Of a DNA stretch of 64,000 nt, positions 23,301 to 36,870 are shown in pieces. The stretch covers positions 60,923-124,922 of the forward strand of contig OENT01000382.1 in assembly GCA_900239685.1 (NCBI GenBank), written 5' to 3'. Positions within the stretch are counted from its first letter, which is position 1. The number at the start of each line of letters is the position of its first letter. A program made the translations under genes and the position numbers. Below the pieces are notes generated by a model. It did not search any database, was not told the DNA's origin, and saw nothing but the letters and a program-made list of their open reading frames with translations. This DNA comes from Rotaria macrura. Its lineage: Eukaryota; Rotifera; Eurotatoria; Philodinida; Philodinidae.

Positions 23301-26164
23301 TAGTTTTGCTCATGAGTAGTGAGCGCGTATCTTGGAAAGTTCTAAAAAAAGTTCGTACCGAAATATTTTCGTACATTTTCTATTAGGAACTGAAACTCAA
23401 CACTGAAACTTTAATTCCTATATCAGATTGTAGAATGACTTCTGCTCTACAAAGTCTGCCATTTCGTCGTCTGATAAAAACACCGAAACGTTTGTTTTTC
23501 CATCATCATCATTTTTTGAAAATCGACCTTTTCATTAAAATATGTTTAATGTCGAAATAGCGTCTGAGAAAATGCTTATATTTTCACTTGTGTACAAGCA
23601 ACATTCAAGCTCGACACTGCAACTAGTACACAATTGTCTTCTCTACAAAACTACCGAATTCAATCGTTTTTCTTAATTTTGGAAATGAATTTGTGAAGGC
23701 AGAAAATGTGTGTTGGTTCGTCATAACAGATGCCAAATTTCTTAACCCATATTCGAAAAGACCACAAAATTCTGTTTTTTACTAACAATTTGTCACTCAT
23801 CTCGAATACTTTTCAGTAGGCCAAAATAAAACGAACTGTTGTGCAGAAATTTCAGACCAACTATTCGGTTCAAACTATTTTTCTGGATCTTTCAAAGATT
23901 CTCGCACTTCTCGCGTATGACAAAAGGCGTAAATTTCTGAATCCATTTACGGGAAGAGCACACAATTCTGATTCTGATTCGTAGCCTTTAACTCTTTTGA
24001 CATGCTTTTGCATGGGCGAGAAGCGCGTAAATATTTTGTCTATAAACTTTCGACCAATGTGTTAGGTCATACATTGCATTGATAAATAAGTTGTATGTAA
24101 TTCGATTTTAGTTAATGTTCACGTCTCAAGAAAGCCTATAAAAAAATTTTTAAACAGCAATAAATTAAACATTATATATTAATAATGTTCAACGAAAATA
24201 TTCACTTGGATGAGAGAATCAGGTAGGCATAGTTAAATGAATCGACATGCTTCGAAAAGTACCTATTTGACTATAAAAATCGAGTCGAGAAAATCTCAGG
24301 AAATCTAGAAAATCGTGGCGAACATTATTTGTTTGATGTGAATTATTTGAAGAAGTAGTTGCTAGTAAAATCTAATTGACATTCTCAATTATTTTTATTG
24401 AACTCGTTAAAATATCTGATTGGAACAATGTTTAAAATGAACAAAAAACTAATTGATACTACTAACAACAGTACTCGATATTTAATAAAGAATAAGTTGC
24501 TTCATTTTTTTATAAGATAAACGATATTTTTCTATAAATAGAAGAATGTTCTACAAAACTGAAATCGTTTCATTCTGTAGAGAAACACATATATCTATTT
24601 GTCTAAGTAGTTTTGAATCGCATTTTCTTATACAAAACAAGTGATTAAGCTACTTATCACAAGGTGTTAAATGAACGTAATTAAAAATGACTTCACAGCA
24701 CCTTTGTGAATTTCGATTCTCGCTGTTGATTTTCCATTTTCTCCGTACTGATTGGTATATAAAATACACGATTGATCTCTCATATTCAATAGTTTGACGA
24801 GTATAAATCGATCGTATGAAGAATTTATAACTAAAGGAAAAGTCGATGAAAATCAAAGAATGAGTTCACTGATAAAACATGATTGTCACATTGTGCTAAA
24901 TAGCCAAAAGCAGTATTTGAAACAACCTGAATTTATTATCTGATAATGAAAAACCTCAAAACAGCCAGTGGTAATCTATGAAAATAAATGACAATCGATG
25001 CCATCAGAAATTCATCTATTCCTCATGAGCATTCTTCCCTTGTTAGAAATATGATTGCCATCCGGTTTATTGATACTAACAAAAATTATTTTCAGTAACA
25101 AAATTTTACCTCGTCATCAGATACTGAACAGGCCTGAATCGATCAGATTTTTTCTCCTTTGATCCGTATAGTATCGTTCTATAGAGAGCACTGCATTGTA
25201 ATAACTTTCCACTGAAACTCGGTTTATTGAGCACTTTTCAAAATTGAAATCGATTAATTCAATCTCTAAGAAATCCGAGTCACACCAAACTCTAACTATT
25301 CAATACATATTAATCCGTACTCAATAGTTGCTACGAAGATGTAACATATTCATAGATGACGCTGTTCTTATTCACTAACTATTATACCTTTCATATTTTC
25401 CATACAACCTCTGTTGCAAATCATACGGGCATGAAATAATCGTTCACTGGTATGTTCACAATAGCACCGACAGACGATCAGTCTGGTGTCAAAACCGAGA
25501 GCCGACCGTTGCTACCTGTGTTTGTATGATGGTTTTGAAATTAAAATAGTTTTTTTCTTAATATCTATTACTCTGTGCCATGGCTATCTGGTTCACAAGA
25601 GATATTTTGATAGAAAATGAAAAGAAAATGACAAGTAAAACAAACAAGTTAACGTAAATTTGTGATAGATGAATCACTTGGAAGAGGATCATCCAGATAA
25701 CACTACTTTTCGTTCGTAGAAATCGCAGGATCAGCAAATAGAATGAACTGCCAGATTACTATCTAATTAGGGAGTTAGCCTATCCTTTTTCCAACTTAGG
25801 ATTAGTTTTTATATCTCTGATAGTCACATGGTTTCAGTGGGTAGAAGAAAATATTTTTATATGAAAAAATATAACATGTTCGTTGATTTCTTAAAGCAAA
25901 TTAAAACAGTAATAGTCTGTAATCTATTATATACTCTTCAGTCGTATAGACTATGTGCTTTTCAGTACGTTACATTTGAATTTCAATCATACTCATGATT
26001 CATGGATTTAAGATCGAAAGTACCATAGCTAAAAGAAAAAAAGAATATTTTTCAAAGTGAAATAAAGAGTGCTCATCGTGATAGGGAAACCACGCACTGA
26101 CTTAAATGATCTAAAGATCGAATATCATTATTTTTTGTCATCATGTTTCTTGTTTTGAAGCCAA
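20382..26164. other. Long AT-rich gene-less stretch
   Basis: About 5.8 kb with no supported gene apart from possible unseen 5' exons of the 20-kb gene. The plus-strand 119-codon frame at 22150-22509 shows no domain and low-complexity codons. TATATA runs near 20630-20645 could be a minus-strand TATA box but cannot be tied to a start. Confidence 0.4.
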
Positions 26165-26683
26165 TTAGTATTTGACAATCCTACGTCCACTGTTCTTACG
26201 ATATGCGAAGATTTTTTCATTTGCATCACTGACGCTACGAACATCTGATTCGTCGTCGCTACCTCGTCCTACATATTCTAAATACACTGAACTGTTAGAA
26301 GTTAATTTACAGTCAGATTCAGAAGCGGACGATACATCTGCGACACTAGAATTATCAACTGTTTTCGATATCTGGTTCATTTTATTTAAAACAAAATTAT
26401 TCAGATTCCGAATCACGTGAATCTTTTTCTCTTCATCGAATTATGTGCATCATTTTTAGAGGGACATTGGAATGTATCATCGAAAGCAGAGAAAAATATT
26501 CGCTCGATTTCAGCTTTCGTCAGTTTTGATAGCATTGATGAAGTTGAAAATGCAAGTTCTCTACTAAAGTTGTTTATGATGCTTGGAAAAACGTAGATAT
26601 GGTCCCTTACCCATAGAAATATTGATCTCACTTCCACTCTGAATACGATTCAACGTTTATAGTTTTTGAGCATGACGTGAAAA
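26165..26683 (-). CDS. Hypothetical acidic/Ser-rich protein, 3' exons
   Basis: Three exons join in phase: 26683-26632, 26563-26417 and 26345-26165, with introns of 68 nt (GTGAGA...TTTAG) and 71 nt (GTGATT...TTCTAG), like the short introns of the other genes here. The product has a helical middle (SKLTKAEIERIFFSAFDDTF) with a basic patch (MKRKRF), then an acidic Ser-rich tail (GRGSDDESDVRSVSDANEK) and a basic end (NSGRRIVKY). No signal peptide, membrane segment or known domain is recognised. A nuclear or cytosolic regulatory protein would fit, but that is a guess. The 5' end is unresolved: the ATG at 26728 reaches exon 1 only if a 38-nt intron is allowed, so an upstream exon is more likely. 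Confidence 0.48.
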
Positions 26684-26728
26684 CTGAATCACGGAAAAGT
26701 TAGCAGAAGATGATAAAGCCTCCGGCAT

Positions 26729-29543
26729 GCCTCTAGAAGAACGAAATTTGCTTTTACATGTTTGAGAATTAAACAAAAATATTTGAAGAGATTCTATGGG
26801 TAAACGCCCTTCTACTACTAGAAGAATGAGATATGTTAATTAATATGCACTAATATCGATCCACCGAAACGATATATTTGAGATAATAAAATCGTTGTGC
26901 AAATGTTCGTATAGATTGAGAAGATTCTCATTTGATGACTATTAAAAGATTGCATCAGAATTATCTGCCTTTGTAAGAAGCCACGCCCCCAGATGTGACA
27001 TAGAAAAACTGTACACCAAACATAATAAATTCGATCATTTATCATAGTTGCTCCGTCAGTATATGCTATTATTAAAGAACGAATGAGTCTCTAATACAAA
27101 CGAGTAGCTAATGAATTAGATATTATTCACAAGATGTAACATTTTCTTTGTCATCGAGATATTTCTGACTTCACCAAGTCACGCTTTAGCTTTTTCCTAC
27201 TAGCTATAGTTTACGATAAAATATATAGCGACATAGTTTGATTACTGATGATTGTTTTAGTTATAATTGACAGCAAACGATTACTGAATTTGGTACAGAT
27301 ACGAATGGGTTCTTGAATACAGAGAATTAATAGCTGTTTCCAGATGAAAAACTTGTTTCAATGAATCACTAGAGATACTTCAAAGGCATGAGGTCTATCG
27401 CTGATTCACATGTTAGGTAATGAAGAGAAAAGAACTAAGATAAGTTTCTTGGCTTTTAAATACTTTGCATTGCAATCTGTTGAAAAACCGATTATCCAAA
27501 TACCTTTTGCTATTAATGCCATGTGCCGAAAGAATTATCGGACTAGAAGTTTGTTCTGTGCTCGTAATAGGTTGAATTATATGTATACTTAAAAGAATAT
27601 TTGTTGACACTAGAAATCTAGCTTTCTAATTGTGCGAGAGATTCTGTTCGATAGCGATTACTAGTAGGACGCTGTTCTTCAAGAGGCAACGAAAAATTGA
27701 CAAAACTGTTTGAATTTAATATGTATTTAAGAGTCGACTATGAACACGAGAGAGAAATGCTCAGTAGGATATGGAAAGAAATGTCCAAACAAACTATCTA
27801 TTCATATATTGTATTCCTTCATTATTCTCTACTTAACGGATAAAGTGACAAATGACCAGACCAATCATAACATCACGCAACATTTTCAACATTATAATTA
27901 TCCTATTGCCCTCCGTCGGACAATATATCGTTCTTAGTAATGATGCAACTTGATCTTTTTCAACATATTGCACCTCGATAGTTTCTGTATCTACATTACG
28001 TCATCAAAATAAAATAACAATAAAATCTATCGATCCACAATCATATGACGCCCTATCGAAAAAGATTTAAAAAATCTAAAAAATTATTCAACCATGAAGA
28101 AATAGAAGCACTGTAAATGTCAAAGACGAGTATCTGCAAATTAAATATTCAAAAAGAAAATCAGCTCTATACGGGGCAAAATCATTTGTTAGTGACATGA
28201 GTCTAAAAAGGACATTAACTTCCACTTCAAGCAGCTCAGTTTCAAAATTTTGCGAATTAAAACACTATTTTCGAAAACTAAGTAGTACATGTTACAAACG
28301 AATCTTGAAGCTGCGAAATATCTTCTCAACGTTTTTCCTGAATATGTTTAGATTTTTAAATAAATCGAGTTTATTTGTCGTTAGCGATGTGACACAGTTA
28401 GAGAACACGACCGAAAAAATTCTGCTGTATCCAAATGAGAAGTTCAAAATCGATTTGAAACTGTACAATTTATTGCTCAGATTCACTAGATGATTTTAAG
28501 ACCAAAACGTTTATCTCAGCAGTTGGAAGGATCTCTAAAAATCAATTTTTTTCAGGGGGAATAAATTGGAATCCGATTCTATGAAAATTTTACCCCACGT
28601 GCCATTTGTATCGCACAGTCAAGGGTGAAGGTTTTAGATATTTCTCTCATGTAGTTAGAGAGATATTCGCTAATTATTTTTTAATTAATTAATTAATTAT
28701 AATCAATTGTCAGATTAAACAACTAACATTTTTACATAGATCCATGCTAAAAAATTCATTGAAAAAAGTAACTCATGGTGAGAATCACAGTCAAATGAAA
28801 GGGATAGGAACGTCCTGTTCTGCCTGATTTTGCCCATATATTCATATAAATAGATTTCCGTAGATCTATATATAAAGTTTTTTCTTTAATTGAACATTAT
28901 TTGATGATGATGTTGCTCATTTGGAACGAATAGAATAATATTTTCGCTTGATAATCATCAAAAATTAGCGATATCCTATATATGCTAATATGGGATTATT
29001 ATTTTTGTTAATCTCTTGAAAACGTGATACAGCTTATTGATCTTCAAAACTATTTGTAATGAACACTAATCAGCGTATTTTTCAAGTTTCCATACTCTTT
29101 GATGACTTTCGCCATCTAAATGATCTCGATGATTTTGAATTCAAAATGGTCATCGAAGTCTGTTGTTTCCCCCCTTGGCTAACTATGCGTTATACTTGAC
29201 AAAAATCGATTATAAATGCTTACATGAAATGGATTAAAGTATTTTTTTCATACTGTACAAAGAGACCAAAGTCTTATAATAGAAATCGTTACATAGATGA
29301 CAATGTATAGCTATAATGTGTACTGTCTATGAGGCCACTGATTTTCTATTGTTCAATTCATATGCTGCGCTAAATAGTAACAAATATAATGAGAAAAAAT
29401 AGCGAGTAATTTACTGATTACAGAAGAATATGAAAGAATGAACCTCAAAATTAGATTGGAGTCAGATGATTAGTATGAGTATGTTGAAAATTATGTAGCG
29501 AGTTGCAATGATTAAGGCTTGCCGAATAGATAGTTCTACATTA
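26729..29543. other. AT-rich stretch with no supported gene
   Basis: Open frames of 60-98 codons exist (e.g. 28197-28493 plus), but both strands are open and no splice or domain evidence supports them. A (TTAA)n tract lies near 28680-28700. Confidence 0.4.
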
Positions 29544-30537
29544 AAGTACTGCAACACGACCTGACCCCTGGGCGGATGTGGGTTCAAGTTCTGTTGGGTC
29601 GGGCTCAGGTTCGATTCAAAAATTTGTCGGATTTTTGTCTGGTACTTTTTTTTCATATCATATGTTTCTGTCTGGTATCTTTTTCCATGTTACATAGAAT
29701 GAACAGTGAAGTAGGAATCTCTTGATGCATGTTCAAAAACTATAGGAATGCATGTGAGATGCAGTATTTTAAACGTTAGCCACCTTAAGCAGAAGCATGC
29801 TGAGTTCTTAAAGCTTTTGAAAAGTACGATATTTTGTACTTAGCAGAAAAAAAAGGTACGTGGAGCGTGATGTCTAAGATAGAAATGTGCTTTATTTCCT
29901 TTTGCGTCATCATTTAAAAGCCATTAGTCTCCCTCTTTTTTATGTAGTTTATTTGCAGATGAAACTTAGGATATTTTCTTTTAGTTCAATCGAGCTCGCT
30001 ATCGCAATTTCTATTGTTCTTTTAGTTTTGGAGATTATCAATAATTATCTCCTTGAGTTGTTCTTGTTGAATAATAACTTCTTATACGATAAATGTTCGC
30101 CAAGTTTATCAACTTATTTTGCTGATATTCGGAGTTACTTAGTTATCTAGAGCAAACTACCACAAAATACTTTGCCAAATAGAAATGAAGTACCCATTTG
30201 TACTCCGTTTCAGATTTCTATTGAAACGCTGGGAGATATTTTTGCTAGAAGAAAGAAATATCCCTTTTTCATATTTTAAATTTTCTTGTTTTTATCGTTC
30301 AAAAATGAGTTTAAAAGAAAATACTTGACAGCCTATTCAAAATGGCGAATATTCGATACTGGAAAAACCTAAATCAACTGTTACATTATGGAATTGTATT
30401 CATCGTATTAAAGACACTAGGGATGAAGTCGTTAGTTACGTAAAATGTGCAGATAATGTATTTGTTGAAAGCAAACTGTTTTTACATTATTGCTTGGGTC
30501 GGGATCAGGTTCAAAAGGTTGACCCCATGCAGTACTC
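29544..30537. repeat. Paired GGGTCGGG repeats, possible degraded element
   Basis: The left edge AGTACTGCAACACGACC and the right edge, reverse-complemented, AGTACTGCATGGGGTC share an inverted 9-mer. In addition TTGGGTCGGGCTCAGGTTC (near 29594) and TTGGGTCGGGATCAGGTTC (near 30494) are direct copies. About 1 kb of AT-rich sequence without coding potential lies between them. A degraded transposon is plausible but unproven. Confidence 0.4.
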
Positions 30538-32198
30538 CATTCCACGTCGACGAAGTTGCCTAGAGGTGTTTTAAAGTTGTGTTTTACCTCTCTTCACCTT
30601 CGATTTTCTCTATACATCCACTGTTCCTTCGAAAAGAAAGAAGTGATCTTTTACACTTCTATTACACTTTTTCGAAGCGAGAACGTAATAATTAGCAGTG
30701 GGATGATATCTTTTTGGCGTACTTGTTTTAGGAGATTCTACTAGAAGACAGATATTTTAGATATTGGAGAAGGTATTTAGTATCTCTTTCTACACCAAAA
30801 CATGGATTACTCTTAATACAACAAATGAATCTGAATGAATTTCAAAGGACATGGGTGCAGAAAGAAAACTCTATTCAATAGTATTTGAGAATATCAAAAG
30901 GATTTGTTCAACACTCATTAATACTTGTAAAGGCGACGGAGTGGTGCGCCGATAATTCAGCTCAGCATTCCATCCGTAAGCTTAATACGATGTAGCTTAT
31001 GAGGTTAAAAGACTTTCCTGAAACTTGTTGAGGAGGTTTAACCTATATCTATAGCTTCCTTCGTTGATTCTAGATATTTCGTTGTCTTGATCTTTATTTG
31101 TTATTTCATTTTATTTTATTTTATTTTATTCTCGCTTATTTTTCTGTTGATGAAAGCCAGACTAAGAAACATGTATATAGTGCATGGTACTACTCAGTAC
31201 ATTGTAACGTGCCATTTGGCCTGTTCTCTTCATCATCGTGTTTATTATTTCTTTTTGTTTTTTCTTTTGGATTGTGTACTGATAGGACCAGGGATTGGAG
31301 TATTCAGTTCTATTTGGAAATTAAAAAAAAAGAAATACGAAGAAATTTTTGGAAAAGACTTAATGAATAGAATATTTCTGTTTCATGCATAAGTCGAGAA
31401 TAAAAACGCTTTATGAATTTTCAGATAACAACAGTCGATTTTCCTCAGAATAATGATATATATAATTTATCATTAATTATAATTTATGTTAAATCCATAG
31501 TATTTTTATTTGATATTACTTTTTTGATGTAGTTTTTCATCGAAATTTATTCATTGAATTAGTTCAATGATCAGTGACTTAATCTATCGCATTATGCAGT
31601 AAATAATGTTCTTCAGTAAAAGTAAATTCGATCAAATAAATAAATCATAGTTCTATGAATTTTAGAAGAGAAATAATTGTATGATTTTAGATGATCGGGA
31701 AAATGCAGAATTCCTTATTATTTATGATGCTCAAATGAATTATGCATTGCTAATTAAAAAAAAACTATGCTTGTGACTCTTTCTTCTTATTCACTTGTAT
31801 GGTTAGTGTGACTTATTCATAGAAAATTATCAATTTCAAAGCTAATATTATTAAGAATTGTCTGTAAATTGCAATGAATATGTGATTTACTTTTAGTGTG
31901 CAATCTACATAGACATTAATCGTTGAAATATTGTTTGATATAAGGACGAGATTTTCTTTCATTCTTCTATACTCATCATCTATTATATCCTTTGTTTTTC
32001 TATTGGCTTGTTCAAGCATTGTTTTTTGTTTGATTAACATAGAATATATGCTCGTATTTTCTCATTGAAACTATGTTAATACAAAATAAACATATTCATC
32101 CATCTCAACATCAGACATGCACGTTAATCTATAATATATGAGCCATGAATGATAAGCTGCTTGAGAGATGATGATCAATTGTACGTTTTGACTGTCAC
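30538..32198. other. AT-rich stretch with ATTTT repeats
   Basis: No supported gene. It holds a short (ATTTT)n tract near 31105-31130. Confidence 0.45.
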
Positions 32199-32205
32199 TA
32201 TATAA
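32199..32205 (+). promoter_or_regulatory. Possible TATA box of the secreted protein gene
   Basis: TATATAA lies about 160 nt before the start codon, with a Py-rich context 30 nt downstream that could be the transcription start. The position fits a TATA-driven gene with a 5' leader of about 130 nt. Inferred from sequence only. Confidence 0.35.
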
Positions 32206-32362
32206 ACGTGGTGCATGCTGAATTTTGTCTTTGATTCGTTTGTCAGCGTAAAGAAAAATACTAGTTCATTGTATTTCTTCAATTTGATTCTCTCAGTGTA
32301 AGTTTTGTTATCAAACTGCTAGGAAACAAAAACAGCTTACTGGTTTATGTTTACAAAAAATC

Positions 32363-32779
32363 ATGAATCGCTTAGTTAAATTTAACCTTGTTTTTATTCT
32401 TCTTATCATATGTATCTATGGAAAAAATGTCGAGGAATTGTATAAACCATTAAGTGATGATCCCAATGATGATCCAGTTGACATATCGATGTCGATTACA
32501 ACAACTAAACCAAATAAATTATCATTAGCATCCAAGAGTTGTATTGAATCTCGTCGATGTGGTTGTTATAAGGGTTATTGTTGGGCTTATATCGATGAAT
32601 ATCAAATGCCAACAACAGGTTGGTGGTGTTTTACACAACAAGAAGGTATTCGTGGTAAGCAAAGACAATGGGCTAAATGTTCAAATAGTAGTCAATGTTC
32701 ATGGAGTATGACTTGTGGTGATTGTTTAACTTATGTTGGAAAAAGAACAGGTATAAAAACGGATAAAATTCTTTGTTAG
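32363..32779 (+). CDS. Secreted Cys-rich protein, 138 aa
   Basis: An intronless gene for a small extracellular protein. Residues 1-20 are a signal peptide (basic MNRLVK, then FNLVFILLIICIYG). Residues 21-58 are an acidic, Ser/Thr-rich propeptide-like linker. Residues 60-138 form a compact domain with ten cysteines (60, 66, 68, 73, 89, 106, 112, 118, 121, 138), enough for five disulfides, and several aromatics in GYCWAYIDEY and GWWCF. I do not recognise a named family with certainty; the C-x-C-x4-C-W pattern is typical of small secreted arthropod and other invertebrate proteins. A defence, matrix or signalling role cannot be told apart. A TATA-like box lies upstream and AATAAA at 32824. Codon use is clearly coding, unlike the flanking DNA. 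The start is the only ATG ahead of the hydrophobic core. Confidence 0.78.
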   Translation: MNRLVKFNLVFILLIICIYGKNVEELYKPLSDDPNDDPVDISMSITTTKPNKLSLASKSCIESRRCGCYKGYCWAYIDEYQMPTTGWWCFTQQEGIRGKQRQWAKCSNSSQCSWSMTCGDCLTYVGKRTGIKTDKILC

Positions 32780-32823
32780 AACAATTTTTTTATGTGTATT
32801 GTATTAGTGAAAAAAAAAACAAC

Positions 32824-32829
32824 AATAAA
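32824..32829 (+). terminator. Poly(A) signal of the secreted protein gene
   Basis: AATAAA, 45 nt after the stop codon. Confidence 0.6.
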
Positions 32830-34538
32830 ACTTCAGCTTTTTCTTTGTTATTTCATATTGTATTTTATCTATATCTATTGAAAATACAAAGCGTTTAAAG
32901 TATTGCGTTTGTTATAAATGTGCAATGTAATCAACAGTTTTCAAATGAACACGGAAAATATAATCATATAATGAAGATTGTAATAGGTGAAGTAAAAAGC
33001 AGTGATGCAGGGTGTAAGTTTCCACATATGGTGATATCTCGTTGATAACTACAAAACAATAATGCATCGGAAACAAAGTTCATTGTTTTCATCTGAATTA
33101 CCATTGATGGATCTCAAAAAAAAGCTATTTTAGCTGATTAAATCAACATATGGAATTGAACATGATGTGTCTTCATTTGCACTTCACTAATTTTGCTCAT
33201 GAACTCAAAGTAATCGATGGCAACCACTTGAGTTATATTAGAGTTATTCATGTGCACTCTTCTGATAGATCTTTTTAATTAGCTATGCTCTTTAATGACG
33301 ATTTTAACGATTTCTGTATCTAGCATATATAGAGGTCAAGTTTATAAGTATACTCGTCAGAGTTACACACTAAAAATTCTTTTTAAGGATCTCTATGTCG
33401 CAGGAGAAATACAAATTTTAATATTGACATTTTAATTTCTCCTACGCCATATAGATGTAATCGTACTGAAATCATTCTTTCACCCATATCATCTAATTCA
33501 ACACGAGCACTATAGATATGACTCGTTGAAATTAACAAACAATTTCGATTTTATTCCTCTGAAATAACTTTCAATGATATCACACCCATGTAAAACAATA
33601 TACGCAGTTGGAAGAGTCGTGGGTACTTCATTAATGAGAATAAGCATCTACATAAAAATTAATAATAGACTAGAAATTAAGAGCCAATAAATATTAATAT
33701 ATTGTTTTTCTTCTTTCACGAGAAGTGTGTAGTAGAATTTCTTTAAACGAAGCTTAAAAGAAAGATATAACTATAAGACCACGCTATCATTGAAAATGCC
33801 ATCGGATTCCTAGTTGTGAACGTACTTGGATCATACGGCGTCTAGAGGGTAAACTTCTACACTAGAAACTATGAATTATTCATGAATCATACTCTCTCGG
33901 CTCGTGTTGCCTTATATTGTAGAATACATATTTTTCTTGAAAAGATCTCATTCAGTATTCGCATCGAGTTAAGATTCCTGAGATGACAAGTAACTAACTA
34001 TATTAATAAGAATAAACGACAAAGGTACAAAGCAAGGTTTCTTTTTGAAAAATTGATCCTAAGCCAATATAAGACCAACAAATGAATTGATTTCTACATT
34101 TCACACTAATAGTTTACATAAGTCTTAGGAACTGTCTCTGGGCACGCATTAAATTGTAGATATTTTTTTAGATGAATAACTTATACTAACACAATTATCT
34201 CATTCGCAAATAAATAAAGCTTTCCTTTATATTAACACGTTGTCTTTGTCTCATTCTCTGCTTTTAGAAACCTATTGATAGTAAATTTAGCGACGATAAG
34301 TAATTCTCATCAGGACGACAAAGTAAAATCATTGTCACAGAAAAGCTTTCTCACTCGCTAGAGAACACAATGACATTTATGTGTGTATTAAACGAAACTA
34401 CGGCGAAGTTATGTCATTAATCCATTAATTTTAATTATTTCAATTGATTCGATTGAGAATTTTTATAAGAATATAGATGTGCAGGCCTGGGTAATGAAAA
34501 ACTATAGCACTCCTTTGATTGTATTTAGATATCTGCCG
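32830..34538. other. AT-rich stretch with no gene seen
   Basis: Nothing coding is supported. A small imperfect hairpin (CGCAGGAGAAAT paired with ATTTCTCCTACG) sits near 33399-33445. Confidence 0.45.
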
Positions 34539-34980
34539 TTTGATTTGTGTTTTCTGTAATGATCTTGAATAACTACCTATTCTTATGATGTAATATTATA
34601 TTCATCGAGAAAAAGTCAAGATATTGAGTGGGACTAAAAGTCAGCAGAGAAACCGACTTGTAGAAAATCAATCTGCAGTTGTTTACCATTCTAGATTTCG
34701 TTCTCACCAATATGATACTCACAGTTCTCATTTAAAAATGAGTCTAGAAACGTTATTTAAAGAACGTTTCTAGACTCATTTTTAAACGAAAACTCTGAGT
34801 ACCATAGTAGTGTGAATGAACACTAGAATGGTGAACCACTGAAGTTTAATTTTCTATAAGTTGGTTTCTCTGCTCACTTTTAGTCCAACTCAATATCTTG
34901 AGTGCTTCTCGATGAAGATTATATTACATCACAAGAATAGGTAGATATTCGGGATAATTACAAAAAAACACTAATCAAAT
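34539..34980. mobile_element. Near-perfect 440-bp palindrome
   Basis: Arms 34539-34754 and 34763-34980 are reverse complements with few mismatches. The centre is AGTCTAGAAACGTT, 8 nt, AACGTTTCTAGACT. It has no coding capacity. It matches the form of a foldback MITE. Edge sequences (TTTGATT / AATCAAA) are AT-rich and no target-site duplication is certain. Confidence 0.8.
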
Positions 34981-36870
34981 GATGCATTTTTAAATATAAC
35001 CTAAGAAGTACTGTAATTTTGCCTTATCCACGCCTTCGTATCTTTAATTACTGCGAGAGTAGATTAACATGGCTTCAATAGAGCAATACACTTTCCTTAA
35101 TGTGAATCAAAATATCTATTGATGTAGCATGACTTTACCTATCTGTTCATGAGGAAATAAATGGTGATTTTTTAGTAGGTCTTTATGTTAAATTTTGTCT
35201 CGTACTTCTTAGAATTACGTTCCAAAATGCAATTTCAAATTTGAGACTGCTAGAAAATTGAATCCAGGTGAAATCTAAATCCATTTGTTCGTTCGATCGA
35301 TCTATCGACATCTATGTTAGCTAGATGAAAGAAAAGAAAAGAGTTTCGATAGTGAGGAAACAGTTGTGAACTTATTTCGAATGATCTATTGTTGTTAGTA
35401 GCTTGTTTTAATTTTTTGTGCCACAGAAAAGAATAGAACGAAACACATTAATGTATCTTTATTATTTGTTCGATTAAAAATATGTTTGCGGTGAATTTAG
35501 AAAACTTCTGTTAAAATAACACATATTTTCAATCACGAAAACAGTCTCTAACAATGAATAACTGCGAATTCTTACTGAAAATATTGATATACGTCGAACT
35601 TTCTCTCATTTTCTCCCTGTTTCTGTTTGATTGCGTTGATGCAGTACTATTAATTGTATTCCTAATTTGGCGAGAGCTTTCCAGAGGAGACGATACACAT
35701 CACAACTCAATGTACGTAGCAGTAATTCATTTCGATGCCTACTCAGTGAACAGTAAATTAAAAATATTATCTTCACATTCATTCCCACTAGATTTTTCTG
35801 CAGCGATGAAATTGCATGTTGAATAATCGATTGAGGTGTTTTATTAATATAGAACAGGTGCATGTATCGATAATTAAGTGTGAACATATATATGATCTAT
35901 TAGAATAGTTATAGTTTTTCATGCTCGGATTTCATTTCGTAGAATATGCGTGTGGAGATGGCAATGAAGTTTGACGATTGTCTAATAATTAATTATGAAA
36001 TCAATTAGTTGTTTCTTTTGTCCGGCTGTCATTGTTCACGTTTCTTTTCACAAAAATGCGGATAAGAGGCTCAATCAAAACATTAATAAATTATGTTTTG
36101 TTAGAATTTCTTCAATTTCGTTAATTGAAGAATCTTGAAAGATGATTTTTGTCGTGTTTTCTCAATTTTTAGTCTTCACCTGTTGAGTTTAAAACTGGAC
36201 GACCTTTCGTCGATGAGGAATGATCTAAATTACAATTCGAGCTTTGGTTTTTCTATTTAGATTCTATGTTCTAATCTAGACTGAAAACCATTTTATGTAC
36301 AAATTGATTTCAGATAAGATTTTATTTTAGATTTCTACTTATAAATTAGATGAATAAAACAAATTATGAAAACTATCGACATGTTCGAAGCTTCATGGGT
36401 TGCCTATTCTGCCTTATCGTTCATAAGTTACAAAGGATGTATTCTAGTATGTACCTTAAGAGAAAAGTAAAGGCATTCAGCAGTCTCATCAACAAAATTT
36501 AGCTAGAATTTATTTTTACCAAATACATCTTTAGTAAATAAGTTTTATCTCATTTATTCGATACTCGTAGAATGAAGAAAAATGGTAGAAAATCATTGAT
36601 AAGAATCATTTGTGGAGCATTAAAGTGAACGTAATCAGACACTTCAATACAAACACTAAATAATATTCTTTTTTTTTGTTTCAAGAATAAAACCTATCAC
36701 GATTAAGATCGATTGTATTCAATAGCTAAATAATCGACCAAAAATACAAATTCACCGGTTTTTGTGAAATCTATTGAAGCCAATTACTCATGTTGATTCT
36801 TAATTAGTATGAATAGAGTTCGTTCATACTGAAATTAACCGCTCGAACGATTGTTAGTCTCGCGTTAACT
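34981..36870. other. AT-rich stretch with no gene seen
   Basis: Overlapping opposite-strand frames near 35554-35887 (about 90 codons each) contradict each other, and neither shows a domain or splice context. Confidence 0.4.

Noticed and set aside
28197-28493. 98-codon plus-strand frame
   Set aside because: The opposite strand is also open, codons are AT-driven, and there is no domain, signal peptide or splice partner.
35554-35887. Two opposite-strand frames of about 90 codons
   Set aside because: Mutually exclusive, hydrophobic low-complexity translations without supporting signals.
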